Positions 14,129-26,440 are shown, counted from the first letter of the stretch. The stretch: DNA of 64,000 nucleotides from Atopsyche davidsoni (GCA_022113835.1 JAILWY010000018.1:12315501-12379500), one strand, 5' to 3'. The notes: a model not told the origin generated them from the sequence alone. Made by a program: numbers and translations.

Positions 14129-14531
14129 GAATGACGCTAGGATAAAATTCAAAATTATGACGCCGAAAAAACAGCCGCCAATAAAAGTGTGATAACAGCA
14201 GTGATAATGATGAATTTACACAACCAAATTAAGTACTTTTATAACCAACAAAAAACCAAAATAAAATTAATAACTCTCGACAATGAAAGTTAAGAACCCA
14301 TTTCAAAAAACATAGTAAAGTGCAATAGCTGACCCCTTAGGACACAACAGCCGTAGCGAGACTCGGGCTGAGTGAGTCGTGATCGCCCGCGGACTCGCAG
14401 ACGCATGGACTAGGAGACTCGCACATCCGCTGAGCGCGTTCGGAGAGCGGCGCAGGACAGTGCCGGGGAGGTCGCGGTCCTAGGGCCGCCGAGGCTGGCC
14501 GTCGCGTCACGAGGATGACGTCACGCCAGGA
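14129..14531 (+). other. 5' leader of exon A with several upstream ORFs
   Basis: An acceptor (TTACTTTTCCAATACAG, ending 14128) opens the exon. The 403 bases before the long frame hold at least three short upstream ORFs: four codons starting at 14131, an 11-codon one at about 14157, and an 8-codon one at 14515 that overlaps the main start codon. Base composition changes at about 14335 from AT-rich to strongly GC-rich. The uORFs suggest translational control of the downstream frame. Whether this leader is spliced to an upstream exon cannot be shown. Confidence 0.5.
14516..14523. promoter_or_regulatory. Palindromic CRE (TGACGTCA)
   Basis: A perfect cAMP-response-element palindrome lies just before the exon A start codon, inside the leader. 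It may be a CREB/ATF site if an internal promoter exists here, or chance in a GC-rich stretch. Confidence 0.3.
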
Positions 14532-15316
14532 ATGTACGTGATATATCCTGCCAACGAAGTAGTCTATTTCACGTACGGCACCGTAAATCCCTTGAGGGTC
14601 CATCCGCGCCCCACTCTGGACCGCTTGGAGCTGCCCTGTCCGCCGCGCGCGCCCCCCCGCCCCGCCACGGAGCCCCGCCGCGCGCCGGACATCTTCGACT
14701 ACCCCTCCCCTCGCCCGGCCTCCGCCCCCGGCCGCGGTCAACCCTTCTTCCCTCCTAACGGCGTTAACCCTCAACCCCCAGAAAAACCCAAAAAGCGCCG
14801 CTTTCTCCGCCTCCGTCGTTCGGAAGATCCCGAGTTCGGACGCACGCAGCGCAGTCCCAATGTGTTCGACTACGAGCAACCCGCACCCCTCGCAACACCT
14901 GCGTTCTCAAAGAAGAATATCTTTGATCGCGATTTCGATGCTCTCTTTGAGGTATCGAACGCTCCAGAGTTTACTGATCATATCCGCATTGTCACGCCAG
15001 AGCCCGTCTACTACAGTCCCGAAGTAGACGAAGCGGCGGCCGAGCTCCGCGAAGAGCTATGCCTGGAGTTCGGAGAAACCGATGCGGACCTGCTGGTGGT
15101 CGGGGACGGGGAGGAAGGGGAAGGCGAGGAGTTCCAGAGAAGTGGCCGAGAGTTACTGGACGAGGACAGGGAGTTTCTAGAATGCTCAGCACCACGGGAG
15201 ACGTTCGTCCGCATGCGGATGCCCGCCCTGTCCGCCCCCTCAACACCGAGACCCGAAAAGAAACCGCCCCCGCGCTCCGCCCCGCCGCCCATAGTTAAAT
15301 CCTCTTCCTTAGAAGG
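14532..15316 (+). CDS. Exon A of an unrecognised proline-rich, charged protein
   Basis: The frame is open for 883 bases. About 261 codons (to KSSSLE) are strongly GC-rich and code-like; the frame then runs into T-rich sequence. The N-terminus is tyrosine-rich (YVIYPANEVVYFTYG). Next come proline-rich SH3-ligand-like stretches (residues 37-85), a basic patch KKRRFLRLRR (87-96) and an acidic region (162-214). A last proline-rich stretch covers about 235-253. A motif [DN][IV]FD occurs three times: DIFDYPSP at 53, NVFDYEQP at 110, NIFDRDFD at 129. There is no signal peptide or recognised domain, and it is probably a cytoplasmic scaffold or adaptor N-terminus. The exon most likely ends at a weak donor (GAAG|GTTCCA, 15316), leaving phase 1 as exon B needs. 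Alternatively it runs to a stop at 15416 and ends in a hydrophobic tail (ILFILFFFVLVWFCLF), but that tail coincides with the drop into T-rich DNA and looks intronic. Confidence 0.6.
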
Positions 15317-16158
15317 TTCCATTTTATTTATATTGTTTTTTTTTGTTTTGGTTTGGTTTTGTTTGTTTTCTACAATAAATTATGACCTCTCCTTTAGTGA
15401 TCCCTTAGAAAAATAGTGTGGCTCTACATGCAAGTAGCATGCCGAATGTTTAATGAAAAGAAAACGAATTAGAGTGTGTATTCCTACTGAAACTTTTCTA
15501 ATCAAAAGATGCGATATCAAAAATAAAACCTTATCGATTGATTCATACAATGTCGGACGTAGCAAAAATAACCGCTCCTAATAACAACCTTTCAAGGCGA
15601 TCTCATATCTTATCTTATCCTTTTTCACTGATGCGAGAATTCAGCCTAACTGAGCGTGGAATTTAGCATTCTCATAAATAAGGTCGCAATCAATGTCTGA
15701 AGTTCCCGGGACTTTGTCGATTATCTACGAACATCCCTATTGTAAAGTGCAAACGGCGGTTGTAAATTTCATCAAAATCGCATAAATCGCGAACTAATTT
15801 GGACTTGTGCAAATCACCGTGACGCTTCATTCCCACTACTTCAATGGAAATTGTTATGCATCATATCACCAGTACATTCATCAAAAAACATAACTCATGT
15901 TTCTTTATTCATTCATCTATATTTTTACGATATCTTTAATATATGTACATAATATTTTTTTATATTTTTATGATTTAAAAAAAAAAATTACACATTAATA
16001 TTCATAACATGTTTTAAAGAGTGATTTTTCATTGGTTGTTTTAGCTTTCTCCAGATCAAAGAAATCAAAAAGAATATAAAGGTTTGTGTTTTGATGATAT
16101 TTTACATTAGAAAATGCTTAATATTATAAAATATTCATGAACGTGTATATACATATAT

Positions 16159-16161
<3 letters not shown>

Positions 16162-16232
<71 letters not shown>
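16162..16232. repeat. (TA)n microsatellite
   Basis: About 70 bp of almost pure TA dinucleotide. Confidence 0.95.
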
Positions 16233-16234
<2 letters not shown>

Positions 16235-16312
16235 AATTGCAATATTTTATTAGTGCATATTTAAAAACAGGATTTTTTAGTCCTCCTAAATGACATCATA
16301 TCTTGAAACCCA

Positions 16313-16378
16313 CCAATATTACTAAAATATTTTAGTAATAGTATACAAAAGTATATACTTTTGTATACTATATATTGG
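16313..16378. repeat. Double hairpin, both loops ATAT
   Basis: A perfect 20-bp palindrome (16319-16338) is followed at once by a perfect 32-bp palindrome (16339-16370). Both are centred on ATAT (16327-16330 and 16353-16356). An outer pair, CCAATAT (16313-16319) and ATATTGG (16372-16378), could close a cruciform. This is one of four loci with the same layout. Because ATAT is its own complement and the region is AT-rich, it is the weakest of the four for loop identity. Confidence 0.8.
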
Positions 16379-16704
16379 ATCATTGCTTAGGTCGATAGAG
16401 ATTTAAGCGATTTGATACTTGCCCACTTACATATTATATATGGCAATAATCTCTCGCATTGATGACGTTTACTCTCTCGATATCAAAAACAAAAGTAATT
16501 TGTTTTTTTTTAATAACACGTTCCATTTTCTGTGTAATTTGATTTCCCCACATTCATATTCTTAAAAAAAACTGTCTATGGAACATTCGAGCTCCAAGCC
16601 CATACAAACGAATGCATGGAAGATATTTGAAACTACACTCATTCACCGAATCGCTATCACATGGCTATATCTGAGATGCTAAAATAAAATATTCCATCTT
16701 TCAG

Positions 16705-16812
16705 ATCCTGGCTTGTACACGAGCTTAAATAATTATCACATATTTGTCAAACTTTTTTCGAAATACCCTTCTGGAGAAAATCATACTGTTAAAAAAATGA
16801 TTGAGAGTTATG
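16705..16812 (+). CDS. Exon B of the unrecognised gene
   Basis: The exon is 108 nt between a good acceptor (CCATCTTTCAG|AT) and a strong donor (TTATG|GTGAGT). The frame taking two bases for the split codon is open for all 35 codons, although the exon is as AT-rich as its surroundings, where stops are frequent. It enters in phase 1 and leaves in phase 1, so it fits between exon A and exon C and could be skipped without a frameshift. The peptide runs PGLYTSLNNYHIFVKLFSKY and continues through PSGENH to KKMIESY. I do not recognise it; it is mixed aromatic and basic with no membrane segment. The open frame, both splice sites and the phase match make it one of the better supported exons here. Confidence 0.55.
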
Positions 16813-16871
16813 GTGAGTAGTTTGTAATAAGATCTGTTGTCCGGAGAGAGGTAACGGTCCGGGTGTTGCAG

Positions 16872-17063
16872 AGGCGGGCGCGGGGCGCGGGCGGCGAGCG
16901 GGGCTCTTCTCTCGCCTGCGGCTGCGGTCGCGGGAGCGGGCCATGGCGGGCCAGGGAGCTGGCGCGGGCCCGGCGGAGTCCGTGCTGCGGGACCTGGCGC
17001 ACCCTGCCCTCAACGAACACCTCAAGGGCCACAACGCAGTCAGCTTCAAGCTCATCAAAACAG
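16872..17063 (+). CDS. Exon C of the unrecognised gene (possible alternative start)
   Basis: The exon starts after CCGGGTGTTGCAG (16871), only 59 nt from exon B, and ends at AAAACAG|GTCAGT (17063/17064). Two bases complete the split codon from exon B and the frame stays open to the donor, leaving phase 1. The peptide begins alanine- and glycine-rich, passes a basic stretch (LFSRLRLRSRERA), then AGQGAGAGPAE and a helical-looking part (ESVLRDLAHPALNEHLKGHN), ending AVSFKLIKT. A Met at 16943 could start a shorter form. The last 30 residues look like the edge of a folded domain, but I cannot name it. Downstream exons, which would identify the gene, are not evident in the window. Confidence 0.55.
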
Positions 17064-17104
17064 GTCAGTCTCTCTCTGTCCACCCCTTCACTGACAAGCA
17101 CGTC

Positions 17105-17600
17105 GACGGGAGTAATGATCCGTCCCATCCTTACCTACCCATCTGAGGTTACATCGCACCTGAGAGGCTTAAACCCCTTCAAGTCATCCAGAACAAAGTC
17201 TTCCGATGGGCACTGAACGCTCCGTGGTTCGTCCAAAATGTCCAACTCCGCAGGGATACAAACACCAAGACGATCCACGAGGTAATCATCGACCTCGCCC
17301 ACTCCTTCCAAATATCAACATCCCTTGTCCCAAACCCTTCGATTAGCCACCTTCTAGAATACAATCTTGAAGATTTCCTCTACCAAAAAAGGCCAAAAGC
17401 AATCCCTTCACCTCCCCCACCCCCTTCCCTCCCCGTAATCCAGCCGCCCACAACCACCCACCCCAACACATGGTGACACCCCACCAAGCCAAAATGAAGG
17501 CGTTGAAGTAAAATTTCATTTTTTCCTGTCCCGCCACAAAAGCAAAAGACAAAAAGAAAAGAAGAAGTTCACACTGTGTAAATCGATCCGCTCTACTAAA
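17105..17600 (+). mobile_element. Jockey-type non-LTR retrotransposon, 5'-truncated RT end
   Basis: Two frames, joined by a frameshift near 17150-17175, translate like the C-terminal end of a jockey-clade reverse transcriptase. The first part reads MIRPILTYPSEV, corresponding to the usual RPILTYgs.vW. The second reads LQVIQNKVFRWALNAPWFV and continues to about 17476, where a TGA follows a proline-rich tail. The catalytic core upstream is absent, so the copy is 5'-truncated, as LINE insertions usually are. The 3' part (17477-17600) is non-coding and leads into A-rich sequence, but no clean target duplication was found. The GC-rich composition matches exon C more than the surrounding intron, so its left boundary is uncertain by some tens of bases. 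Confidence 0.7.
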
Positions 17601-17640
17601 CGCAATCGTCCGGTGGGAAAATACACAGTAAAAAATAATA

Positions 17641-20600
17641 AAATCAAAACTGAAAATTTACAAAGATATAAATAATATACACGATATCATTTCAGTAAAG
17701 ATAAATATACGAAAAAAATACAATATTATAATGCGTCTGGTTTTTGTAAGAATGCCGTACAATTCTAATAAATTTAATTCAATACTGTGCACGTTGAAAA
17801 CCTTCTAATTTATTTATTGTCTAAATTTAGTTGAAATATCAAATCAATAGTAGAGGGAAATTTAGAATGTATTAAATATTTAAGGATGTAACGTCTAACT
17901 CAATATAGAAAACATGCTACAAAGGCAATACACCTTAGTATTAATTGATTGATTTTATTGCTCTGCTTTATTCAAGAACATTTGATACTGCATGGCATAT
18001 TTTTTTTAAATTACATGTAATGTTTTTACGTAATTTTTACACGATTATATCTTTTTTCCGGTTCTTTTAATGTACATCGAGATATTTTTTACGGCCATAC
18101 TCATGCCTAATGATCTACAATGAGTATTATTTTATATACTTACCATCATGAACTAATAAAAAACTCTCTTAAATGTGTTTTTTCTCATAAAAATATAAAA
18201 GTGAATAAATATCATACGTAATAAATAGTAATAGTTTTGAAATCGTTTTCCACATAAAGATAAGTTAAAACATTTTTAAGAGGTTTACATATTAAATCAT
18301 CTGAAAAATCTTCATCTTGTATATAATTTTATAAAGCTTTTGGGATAGTTAGGATTTTTTTATAAATATTAAAGTGGAATAAAACATTTTATTTTAGTTT
18401 AAGTTATACGTAAGTCTCGTACTAGTTGAAATTTCTTAGTAACTTTTAATGCGATTAAAAATAACAAACGATTTGAGTTTTGTATGTATAGCAAATTATT
18501 TGACAACTTAAAAATGAGAAACAAATTCTGGGAAAGTTCTGTATGTTGATATTCGTAGTGATAAAAATACTTTCCTTTTAGTTCAAATCATGTTGCTACT
18601 CTTAAAAATTTTGGTTATAGAAAATCCTTATAGTTTTTTATGCCTTTAACGTTTAGTTTTCGTAAGCAAAAAACTAAGCGGATAAACTTTAGCTTTTAAG
18701 GCTTGGTAGATGTTTGCCGCTATAAACATGCTGAAAAATATTCATGTTTTTAGAAAAACCCTTTTTGTCAAAGTGCGTATTTTTATCCGTTTTTTACGTT
18801 TGTATGCATATATTATGAAAACAGTATGTAGTAAAACGAATTGTTTTAAAAGGTTAAGTCATAAAATAAGTAAATATTTGACTAATGCAAAAAAACTTTA
18901 AATATACATGTAAAAAAATTTAACGACAAATAAATAAAATTTTCTTAATGTTACTATCTTATAGTTTTGGTGGCATATTATGTTGTTGATTTTATATCCC
19001 TGGAATGGAATTTATTCCTAAAAAGACATCTCTTCTTCACAAAGAAACAAAGCTCTTCAATTAAAATTGTAAGGTACCTCATTATAATGCCAAGTTTATA
19101 TGAAAGATGGCCGACGCTAGTTAGATTTACGATAGGTTCTCTTAAGGTTAGACATTCATCTAAACGAAAATGTCGATTATTTGGCCAACTTCTTCAATTT
19201 TTTGGCTTTGACTGTGCAAATAATCGGTATCCTAGGATAGGGATCCCATTTTAAATCTCAATATATTTAGTTATATTATAAGAATTTAGATTTCAAAATC
19301 TATAATTAAGCAAATAATATAAATAGGATAAATAAGTGGTTGAGTAGGTTTGATAATAAAAGTTATTGAAAGTGATCGTTTTTATAAATTTTAAATGTTT
19401 ACCAAATCTTCTTTGGTAAAATCTGTTTTGCTTAATAGGACCTTTCAGGTATATTTTTTAAAACTTTATACAAAATGTAGTTTTTTTTGTTTAGAAAAAA
19501 AAAATTATACTCACAGCGTGTTTATTATTTTTATTAATATATGAAAGTAAGCTGGTTACCTGAGTTCATTTTGTTGCAACCTTTAACCTTTGAAAAATTC
19601 TCTGGATCACGATAAGGCACGACAGTTTCTTCTCAAGCCAGGATACTCGGTCTTTTGGAAAGCAGCTCATCATTATTTACCACTTTAAAAAATGCAAGAT
19701 GACAAAAGGACGCAAAAGTGAAGAATTTTATTTTAATGATCATTAAGACGAAAGAACTTCTGTCAATTTCTATATATATTAAGTATACTAATTTTTGTAA
19801 AATAGGGTCTGCACAAATATTATTTTGTTTAATGTACATAAATCAACAACATCATAACAGACCATATTTTAGGTAAAATGATAATAGAATACGTTCAACG
19901 AATAAGAGTGGTTTTGGTAACAATGTCTTAACTCCTTTACTCAGTACAGTGCATTCCCAGCGATTGTATCACCATACCAATAATACATATTTTATTTCTG
20001 ATGTACGATTTTCTTAATAAATAATTCTAACGAATTTTGACTAAATTACATTTAAATAAAGTAAATAATTAAAATATACCTGAAAACTGAAATCATGAAA
20101 ATTCAGTTACATTCAAATAATGAAATTACATCCATAAATATTTATTGAATATAATTTTTAATTTATCAATTTTTATTTCAAACCAACAATTCAACTGTTA
20201 TTTTTTATGACACATGTTTTTTTATGTTTTAATTGCTTCCAACTTCAAGCAATAATTTTCTATTAGCAACCACTTCCTTTAGACTACATAGGCTATGCAA
20301 TGGTCCAAAGTTTGTTCTGAGTGCGCTCTAAGGCGGTGCGCTTATTCCTTAATATTAATTATTCATTCGACAGCCTGCGATATAAAACGCCTTCCCTAGG
20401 CTCGTGAATTATAAAGCGCGGGGGTTGGCGGGGAGGAGTTGGATGCACCCCAGGGGATGTGAGTCTAAATCGTAACATGCAGCAGGTCCTTGCAAACAAA
20501 GCTGGCTGAAAAACATTGAGACTTTTTTTGCAATGTTCGTGACAAAAAATAATAATGTAAATTATAAAAACATTGATACAAGGTTTGCTTCATCGGTTTC

Positions 20601-22503
20601 TATAAAAATTAAAAATATGTGGTTCTAATAAAGCATACACATCGTTTTATCAAATGAATGTGAGACATATATGTGTATAATGATGAATTTGTAAATATTT
20701 GTTATTTTAAAATATATATGTATTTTTAAAGATTTTTTATTTTACTTCATTTTTTTTTAACATAAAATAAAATATTTTTTAAATATAAGCTTGGAAAGTT
20801 TTTTAAACCTCTGTAAAATTCATATGCCGATACTGAACGCTTCCCGTTTCAATGTTCTATTCACAATATGGCACATGACAGCATCACAATCTAAACGACA
20901 AAAACAGAAACTTTTATCGTTAGTAAATCAAACAACAATGGATTGTGCCTTTGAATATATATATTTTTTAAATTGTCAAAAATTTGAAACTAAAGTTTTC
21001 ACAAAGCGTACATTTAAATATCTAGGACTTACTTTTTAAAAACGGTTGTGCTTTTACAACGTTAGCATATAAAAATAACTAATGCAAAATACTTTCTGCT
21101 TAGTATAACGTACAAAAATTTATGTAATCAGGCACAATACAGATTAATAAATTAATCTTAGTAATAATTAATATTCAATTGAGAAAATGCTTAATCATTT
21201 AGTTTGTGTTAACGACGAATCTATTTAATTTTCAATATCCAGTTACTAGTAACTGTGCTGTTTTAGAAAACTTTCTATTCATTAGGTTCATTTATAAATA
21301 ATGAAAAATCGGTATAATCTAGGCAGAGAATGTGATTTTTTAACTTGTGAACTGAAAGAACGTACAACATTTTTGCTCGATGCTTTCTTTGCAAATATGG
21401 GGGGCGACTCTTAAGAGCGATATTGGTCTATGGCAAATAAAGCTTTTGTGAAAGATGGGTTACACATTAGTATGTAATAATACATAAGTATAAATTAAAG
21501 TCATTAAAAATCAGTAGTGTCAAAATAATTAACAATTTTTTTTGGAATTATTGTATTGCATAAGTGCTTTGAATTTATGAGTGTAGGTTAAGATTTAAAA
21601 AATGAAGTGACTAGAAAAATTAATTGCCTGTTAAATGCTGAATGATTTTTTTAAGTTACATATAAATATGGTTCTTGTAAAAAAAAGTTATTTGATTAAG
21701 AACAATACGAAAATTACTTTATGAATACAAATAAATTCATATTAATAATTTACAAAGAGATATTATAGTATAATCTTTAAGGTAAAATTTAGTAAAATTA
21801 CTGAACGAATTCAAAATAGGTTGTTATCGATTAAAAATAATATTTCCATTCCTTTACATACAATTGACCAAATTATTAACCTCAAAATGACCAAAAAATT
21901 AACCTCACGATTTTAAATGAAAAACTAAATCGTTTTTGCCAATGGTAGATATCATCTTTTTTGAGTTAGTAAAAGTAACATGAAATAATAACAAGCAAAT
22001 CCAAGAATCCGCATGATGTTTTAAAAATTTACGTACCTTGTCGTGTTTTATTCTTTTAAGCCAACATCCGGTGGAATTGTAATGGAAAAATATGGTGGAG
22101 TCGTTTTGGATCGCAAAAGAAAACAAGCAGACAAAACAGAATTTTAAACAATATCAAACAGCAAATATAGAACTATCACAAACTTAATGATTTAGGCAAA
22201 GAAATTAATACATTAACTACAATCAATACTTTAAAATAAAAATATATTTTTTTTACTTTGCATTGTTTGTTTGCATCTTTAAATATAAAATCAGATCATT
22301 ATAACGAATAAAGCAAACGTTTTACAAATTATTTATATATATAATACCAGGAAAAATTACAAGTTATTGGTAGTTATTGAATAATGAATTCAAGGTTTTG
22401 AATTTTCGAGTGCCAATAGTTATTAAAATTCTCATCAAAAACCAAGACCACGTTAAATAAGAATATCAAGCTACTTTCCAGAAATACCCCAAAAAAATGT
22501 GTA

Positions 22504-22557
<54 letters not shown>

Positions 22558-23493
22558 TATGTTTTTATTGTGTTACCGAAACATGGCGTTTTTTATAAAT
22601 GTTATCATAAAATAAATAGAGAAATTTTAAAGTAAACTATTATTTATAGTTCACACAAGAACAGTTATAAATGTAATGGAAGAATATCGCCGGTCGCTGT
22701 TAAGTAATTATTGATTTTCCCTGAGCTTTGTGGGTACTCACCTGTCAGGCAGCCAATACAGCCTTTGTCGCTTCCAACGAGTCGTTAAGCATTCATAGAA
22801 ATAAAATAAAATCATATTTCACGTTAGCCCGGTGGAAGGAAATTAACTATTCATTTGAATTTTTTTCCAAGCTGACCTTTTCTTGGAATTTTATAAATAA
22901 TTTTACTATGTCTATATGTTTGAAAAAATTATGTAATATATTTTCAGACTAAATGAGTAAAATACAAATATTTCATAAAATATACTTCACACCTAATATT
23001 AACATCAATGGGATATTCAAAATTATTTTATTTTTTTACGTTTTTGTGTAGTTAATGATAAATTGATATATTTTAAATATATCACAGAAAAAACATCGAA
23101 ATATTATGTTAAATTATTTTACTTAACCTTGTGTAATAATTTCTCATTCACTATCTCAATTAGTATGGCGCTTTGTATATACACAATATTAAATTTAAAA
23201 GGTACACCCAAACATATAAATACATGCGGTGTAATAAATCATAAATCATTGTGATAAATCATGCGGTTTATCACATAATATAAAAACTACGACTATGCAA
23301 GTATTATGCATTTTTTTTTTAAATATTTGGCAAATACAAGAACACTGTTTTCATCCTCCCTATTGTGTTCGTTCCGACATGAACCATTCCGGTGGATCAT
23401 AAAATACCGCAGAGTTTCACACATGTTGCCTGTTGTGACATTTAATAAGTGCCTTTCTCTAAACTTTGAATATAAAACGTACAAAAGTTTCAG
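17641..23493. other. AT-rich intron-like stretch
   Basis: No confident exon. A (TA)n microsatellite occupies 22507-22552. A GC patch at about 20270-20520 contains homeobox-type ATTA sites, an acceptor-like CCTTCCCTAG (20399) and a donor-like GTGAGT (20459); the 59-nt unit between them is open in one frame but too weak to call. A single hairpin with 9-bp arms (TTTACCAAA) lies at about 19400. Confidence 0.5.
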
Positions 23494-23545
23494 TCTGCTA
23501 ACTTTCCGGAATGTTCCAGAAGAAAGGACACTCGCAGAACAACTC
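23494..23545 (+). CDS. Low-confidence candidate exon, product unknown
   Basis: An acceptor-like ACAAAAGTTTCAG (23493) and a strong donor (AACTC|GTAAGT) bound 52 nt. The frame using one base of a split codon reads LLTFRNVPEERTLAEQL and leaves in phase 0. A second frame is also open. It does not match the phase of exon C (phase 1) directly. It is kept because of the strong donor, but the upstream polypyrimidine tract is poor. Confidence 0.22.
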
Positions 23546-26341
23546 GTAAGTATTTTTTTATTGTTCGGCGGCAAGTTTAAATGAAATACCTCCGGCTCTT
23601 TTACAGATACTTTGTTCTTGAGTTACAAGAGACTTTACCCGTATTAATTTTATGGAAATGTGTTTCTCACTAATTTTATTCATTTGAATAGAATACCCAT
23701 CGATTGCTTAATAGAGTGACCACTAACTTTAATTTAAAATGTCTTCCTAGAATTTAAAATAGAAACCAAGATAATTTCAATAATTTTTTTGCAAAAACTA
23801 TGTATAATCGAATTAGAACAGTTTCGAGTTATTTAACGCCAGTTTTGGAATTCAAATATTGAACTAATATTGAATTGAGCAGTTAAGAAAAACTTACTTA
23901 AACTATAAATAAATATGACTAACTTATACTTATAAACGACCGCTATCTTTCCCATTACCCTGATCTTGGTAAAATGGAATATTTTTTACAAAACCTATTT
24001 TATGTATTCTTTAGTTGTTTTATATACTTATGCCATTTTTCCTATTTATTACTCGTGCGTCTTAAATTTTAATGGTTGATCGTTGCACGTTAATATGAAA
24101 CATTAACTTTTGAAAACATTTATACATATATATATAAAAATATTGTTGTTTTGAAAATCTGTCGTTAGCAAGTTTTAGAGTCTTCCGAGAAAGCTAGCTA
24201 CCTATCTCGTGCACGTGCTAATTATGCGATCCTTTGACTACAAGCCAATCTTTGTAACTTCATAAAATATTCAAAATTTCAATATGTACATTACAAGACT
24301 CCATAATTTTCAACTTATTACTCTACTCCATCGACTAACAAGATATAGAGTATCGTGTTAGTTGGCAGTTGACGTCCATTGTCTATAAATACTCCTATCA
24401 TTGTTTTTTTTTGTAATTAAAAGTATTAAAGGTCTCCATAACTTTCTCTACTGCACAGAATATATTTATATATAACCTGGCTACTTAGTGACTCTCGAAT
24501 TTCTTTCTCGTCGCTTTTAAGTATAGTATCAAAAATAGGTACGTCGTCTCTTGAAAATAATCCATAAGTTATTAGAATACAAAGTAAGAAACCAACGATT
24601 TATTGCATCGCCTTGATTCTTGCCATATTCGACTGCCGTAAACATACAACATTTTTCGTTGTATAAATTTATAAGTAATATTTAGTCATTTCAAAAGACA
24701 CCGGATACTCGTCTGTCTTTGTGTTGGCTGCATAAACATTCAAACTTTCTTTTGTTGCCAGAGCAGGTTTTTTGTTAAATAGCTTACTGATAATATAGAC
24801 ATCTTTGCGGAAAACCTTTATCGATTTACTGGTATATTTAAAACATATCTTTTCCTTTTATCTTTTATTTTGTAAGATCTTTGTAAGAATTCAATCATTC
24901 TTATAATGTTTTCTTTTAATATCAAATCTATTGGATTTATGGCATTATATTGTACTGAAATATGTTTTAAAAATACAACATTTTTTGAGGTTTTTGAATA
25001 TTTATCTTATTTTGATATAGCCATATTATTTTTGCTCATTATTATAGAAACATAATGACTAGTATTTGAAGTAAAGAGAAAAATTTATATATTTTTGTTG
25101 GCAGTTGGAAACGTGCCTGAGTCTCGAGTAGTGTATGGCTTCCCATTATGTTGTCTCGTTTTTTTTGTTATGAACTTGTATTCCTGCATTTGTATTAAAA
25201 TTCTTGTTCTTCGTGCATTAATGTCGAGAAATGAAAGCCTTATCAGTAAGCGGCTTACAAAGAAGATTTTTTTTGTATAAACCTCTATATATACTTTTTT
25301 CTGTAATATTCATAAATTTTGAGAATTATTCGGTATCGTCAGCTTAACGCTACTGACAAAGACTATTTCGATTGGTATTATTAGTTTGAGAAGTCAAATT
25401 TAATTATAAAATACGTAAATTTAACAAACCACCTTGAAAAAATCAGAAATGGAATGACCATATTTATGTCTAATTAAACACTGCCACTTCGTGTTTCGTC
25501 TGCTTGTTGACGAATACACATATAGAAACCAAAACAGTTTTGATATAATATTATAGTTTAACTAATTTTTATCAATTTGTGGTTAAACAAACTTTAGTGC
25601 ATTGATTATGTTTATCATGATTCTTTGTTTTCACTTAAGCATAATATTTTCATAAAAATTTCTGATTTTTTTAAAATCCGGATTTAAATAAGTACAACCT
25701 ATTTTTTAATTGCGTATTGTAAATATTGATAACGGGGATAAATGGCACAAAAACGATGGCGTAGACGAGTACTTAGTCTTTTACTTATATTAATACCATT
25801 CCTAGTATTGCGCATCGTCTCTCCTTCCACAAATGAACTTTCTTGTAGTCAGTAACTATTCAAATCGTTTGTAATTTTTTTTATATTTCCAAATCACTTT
25901 TGAATGATCTGTTTTATAGCGTTGTATTCTCTGCATTGTGTGTAAACTTGACAGTTCGAATATAATTTTAATATGTATTACTTCACATATCAAATATTCT
26001 TATTAACTAGCATTTTACTCATCTTGAATTAAATACTCTGTACTCTCAAAAGGTTATTCTGAGCTCAAAGTTTTCTCAATGATTTGAAAAAACAATATTA
26101 TTTACAGTTTTATTGACTATAGGAACACTAATAAAAAAACATATCCCTTTATTTGTTTATATGGTAAATATGAATTCATGATTTTGTTGTAAACAACTTT
26201 TTTTTTCTAATATTTCAAATATTGCTTAATTGACTTTTATTGCGCGCAGTAAAAAATACCAATGAATTAAAATAAAACTGTTTTATCTACATTTTTTTTC
26301 AAATAATAAAAATAATTTTAGTTTTATTTTTAACTTCTCAG

Positions 26342-26344
<3 letters not shown>
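23546..26344. other. AT-rich gene-free stretch
   Basis: Stops in all frames, no repeats beyond short AT runs, no RNA gene seen. Confidence 0.6.
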
Positions 26345-26425
<81 letters not shown>

Positions 26426-26440
26426 GTAAATATATATATC
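26345..26440. repeat. (TA)n microsatellite
   Basis: About 70 bp of TA dinucleotides followed by an interrupted TA/TG tail. Confidence 0.95.

Larger units (their letters stand above)
15317..16704 (+). other. Probable intron between exons A and B
   Basis: AT-rich, with stops in all frames beyond 15416. It carries a microsatellite and a double palindrome, annotated separately. It ends in TATTCCATCTTTCAG, a good acceptor, at 16704. Confidence 0.5.

Noticed and set aside
14337..14879. 180-codon minus-strand frame opposite exon A
   Set aside because: Shadow of the GC-rich plus-strand frame; low-complexity Arg/Gly content and no splice or start context.
20400..20458. Possible 59-nt exon (CCCTAG acceptor, GTGAGT donor)
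   Set aside because: Open only in one frame, with a very GC-rich composition, and it does not join any neighbour in phase.
23222..23276. Fifth double hairpin (repeat CATGCGGT)
   Set aside because: One hairpin with an 8-base loop and a direct repeat of the loop are present, but the first hairpin arms do not pair.
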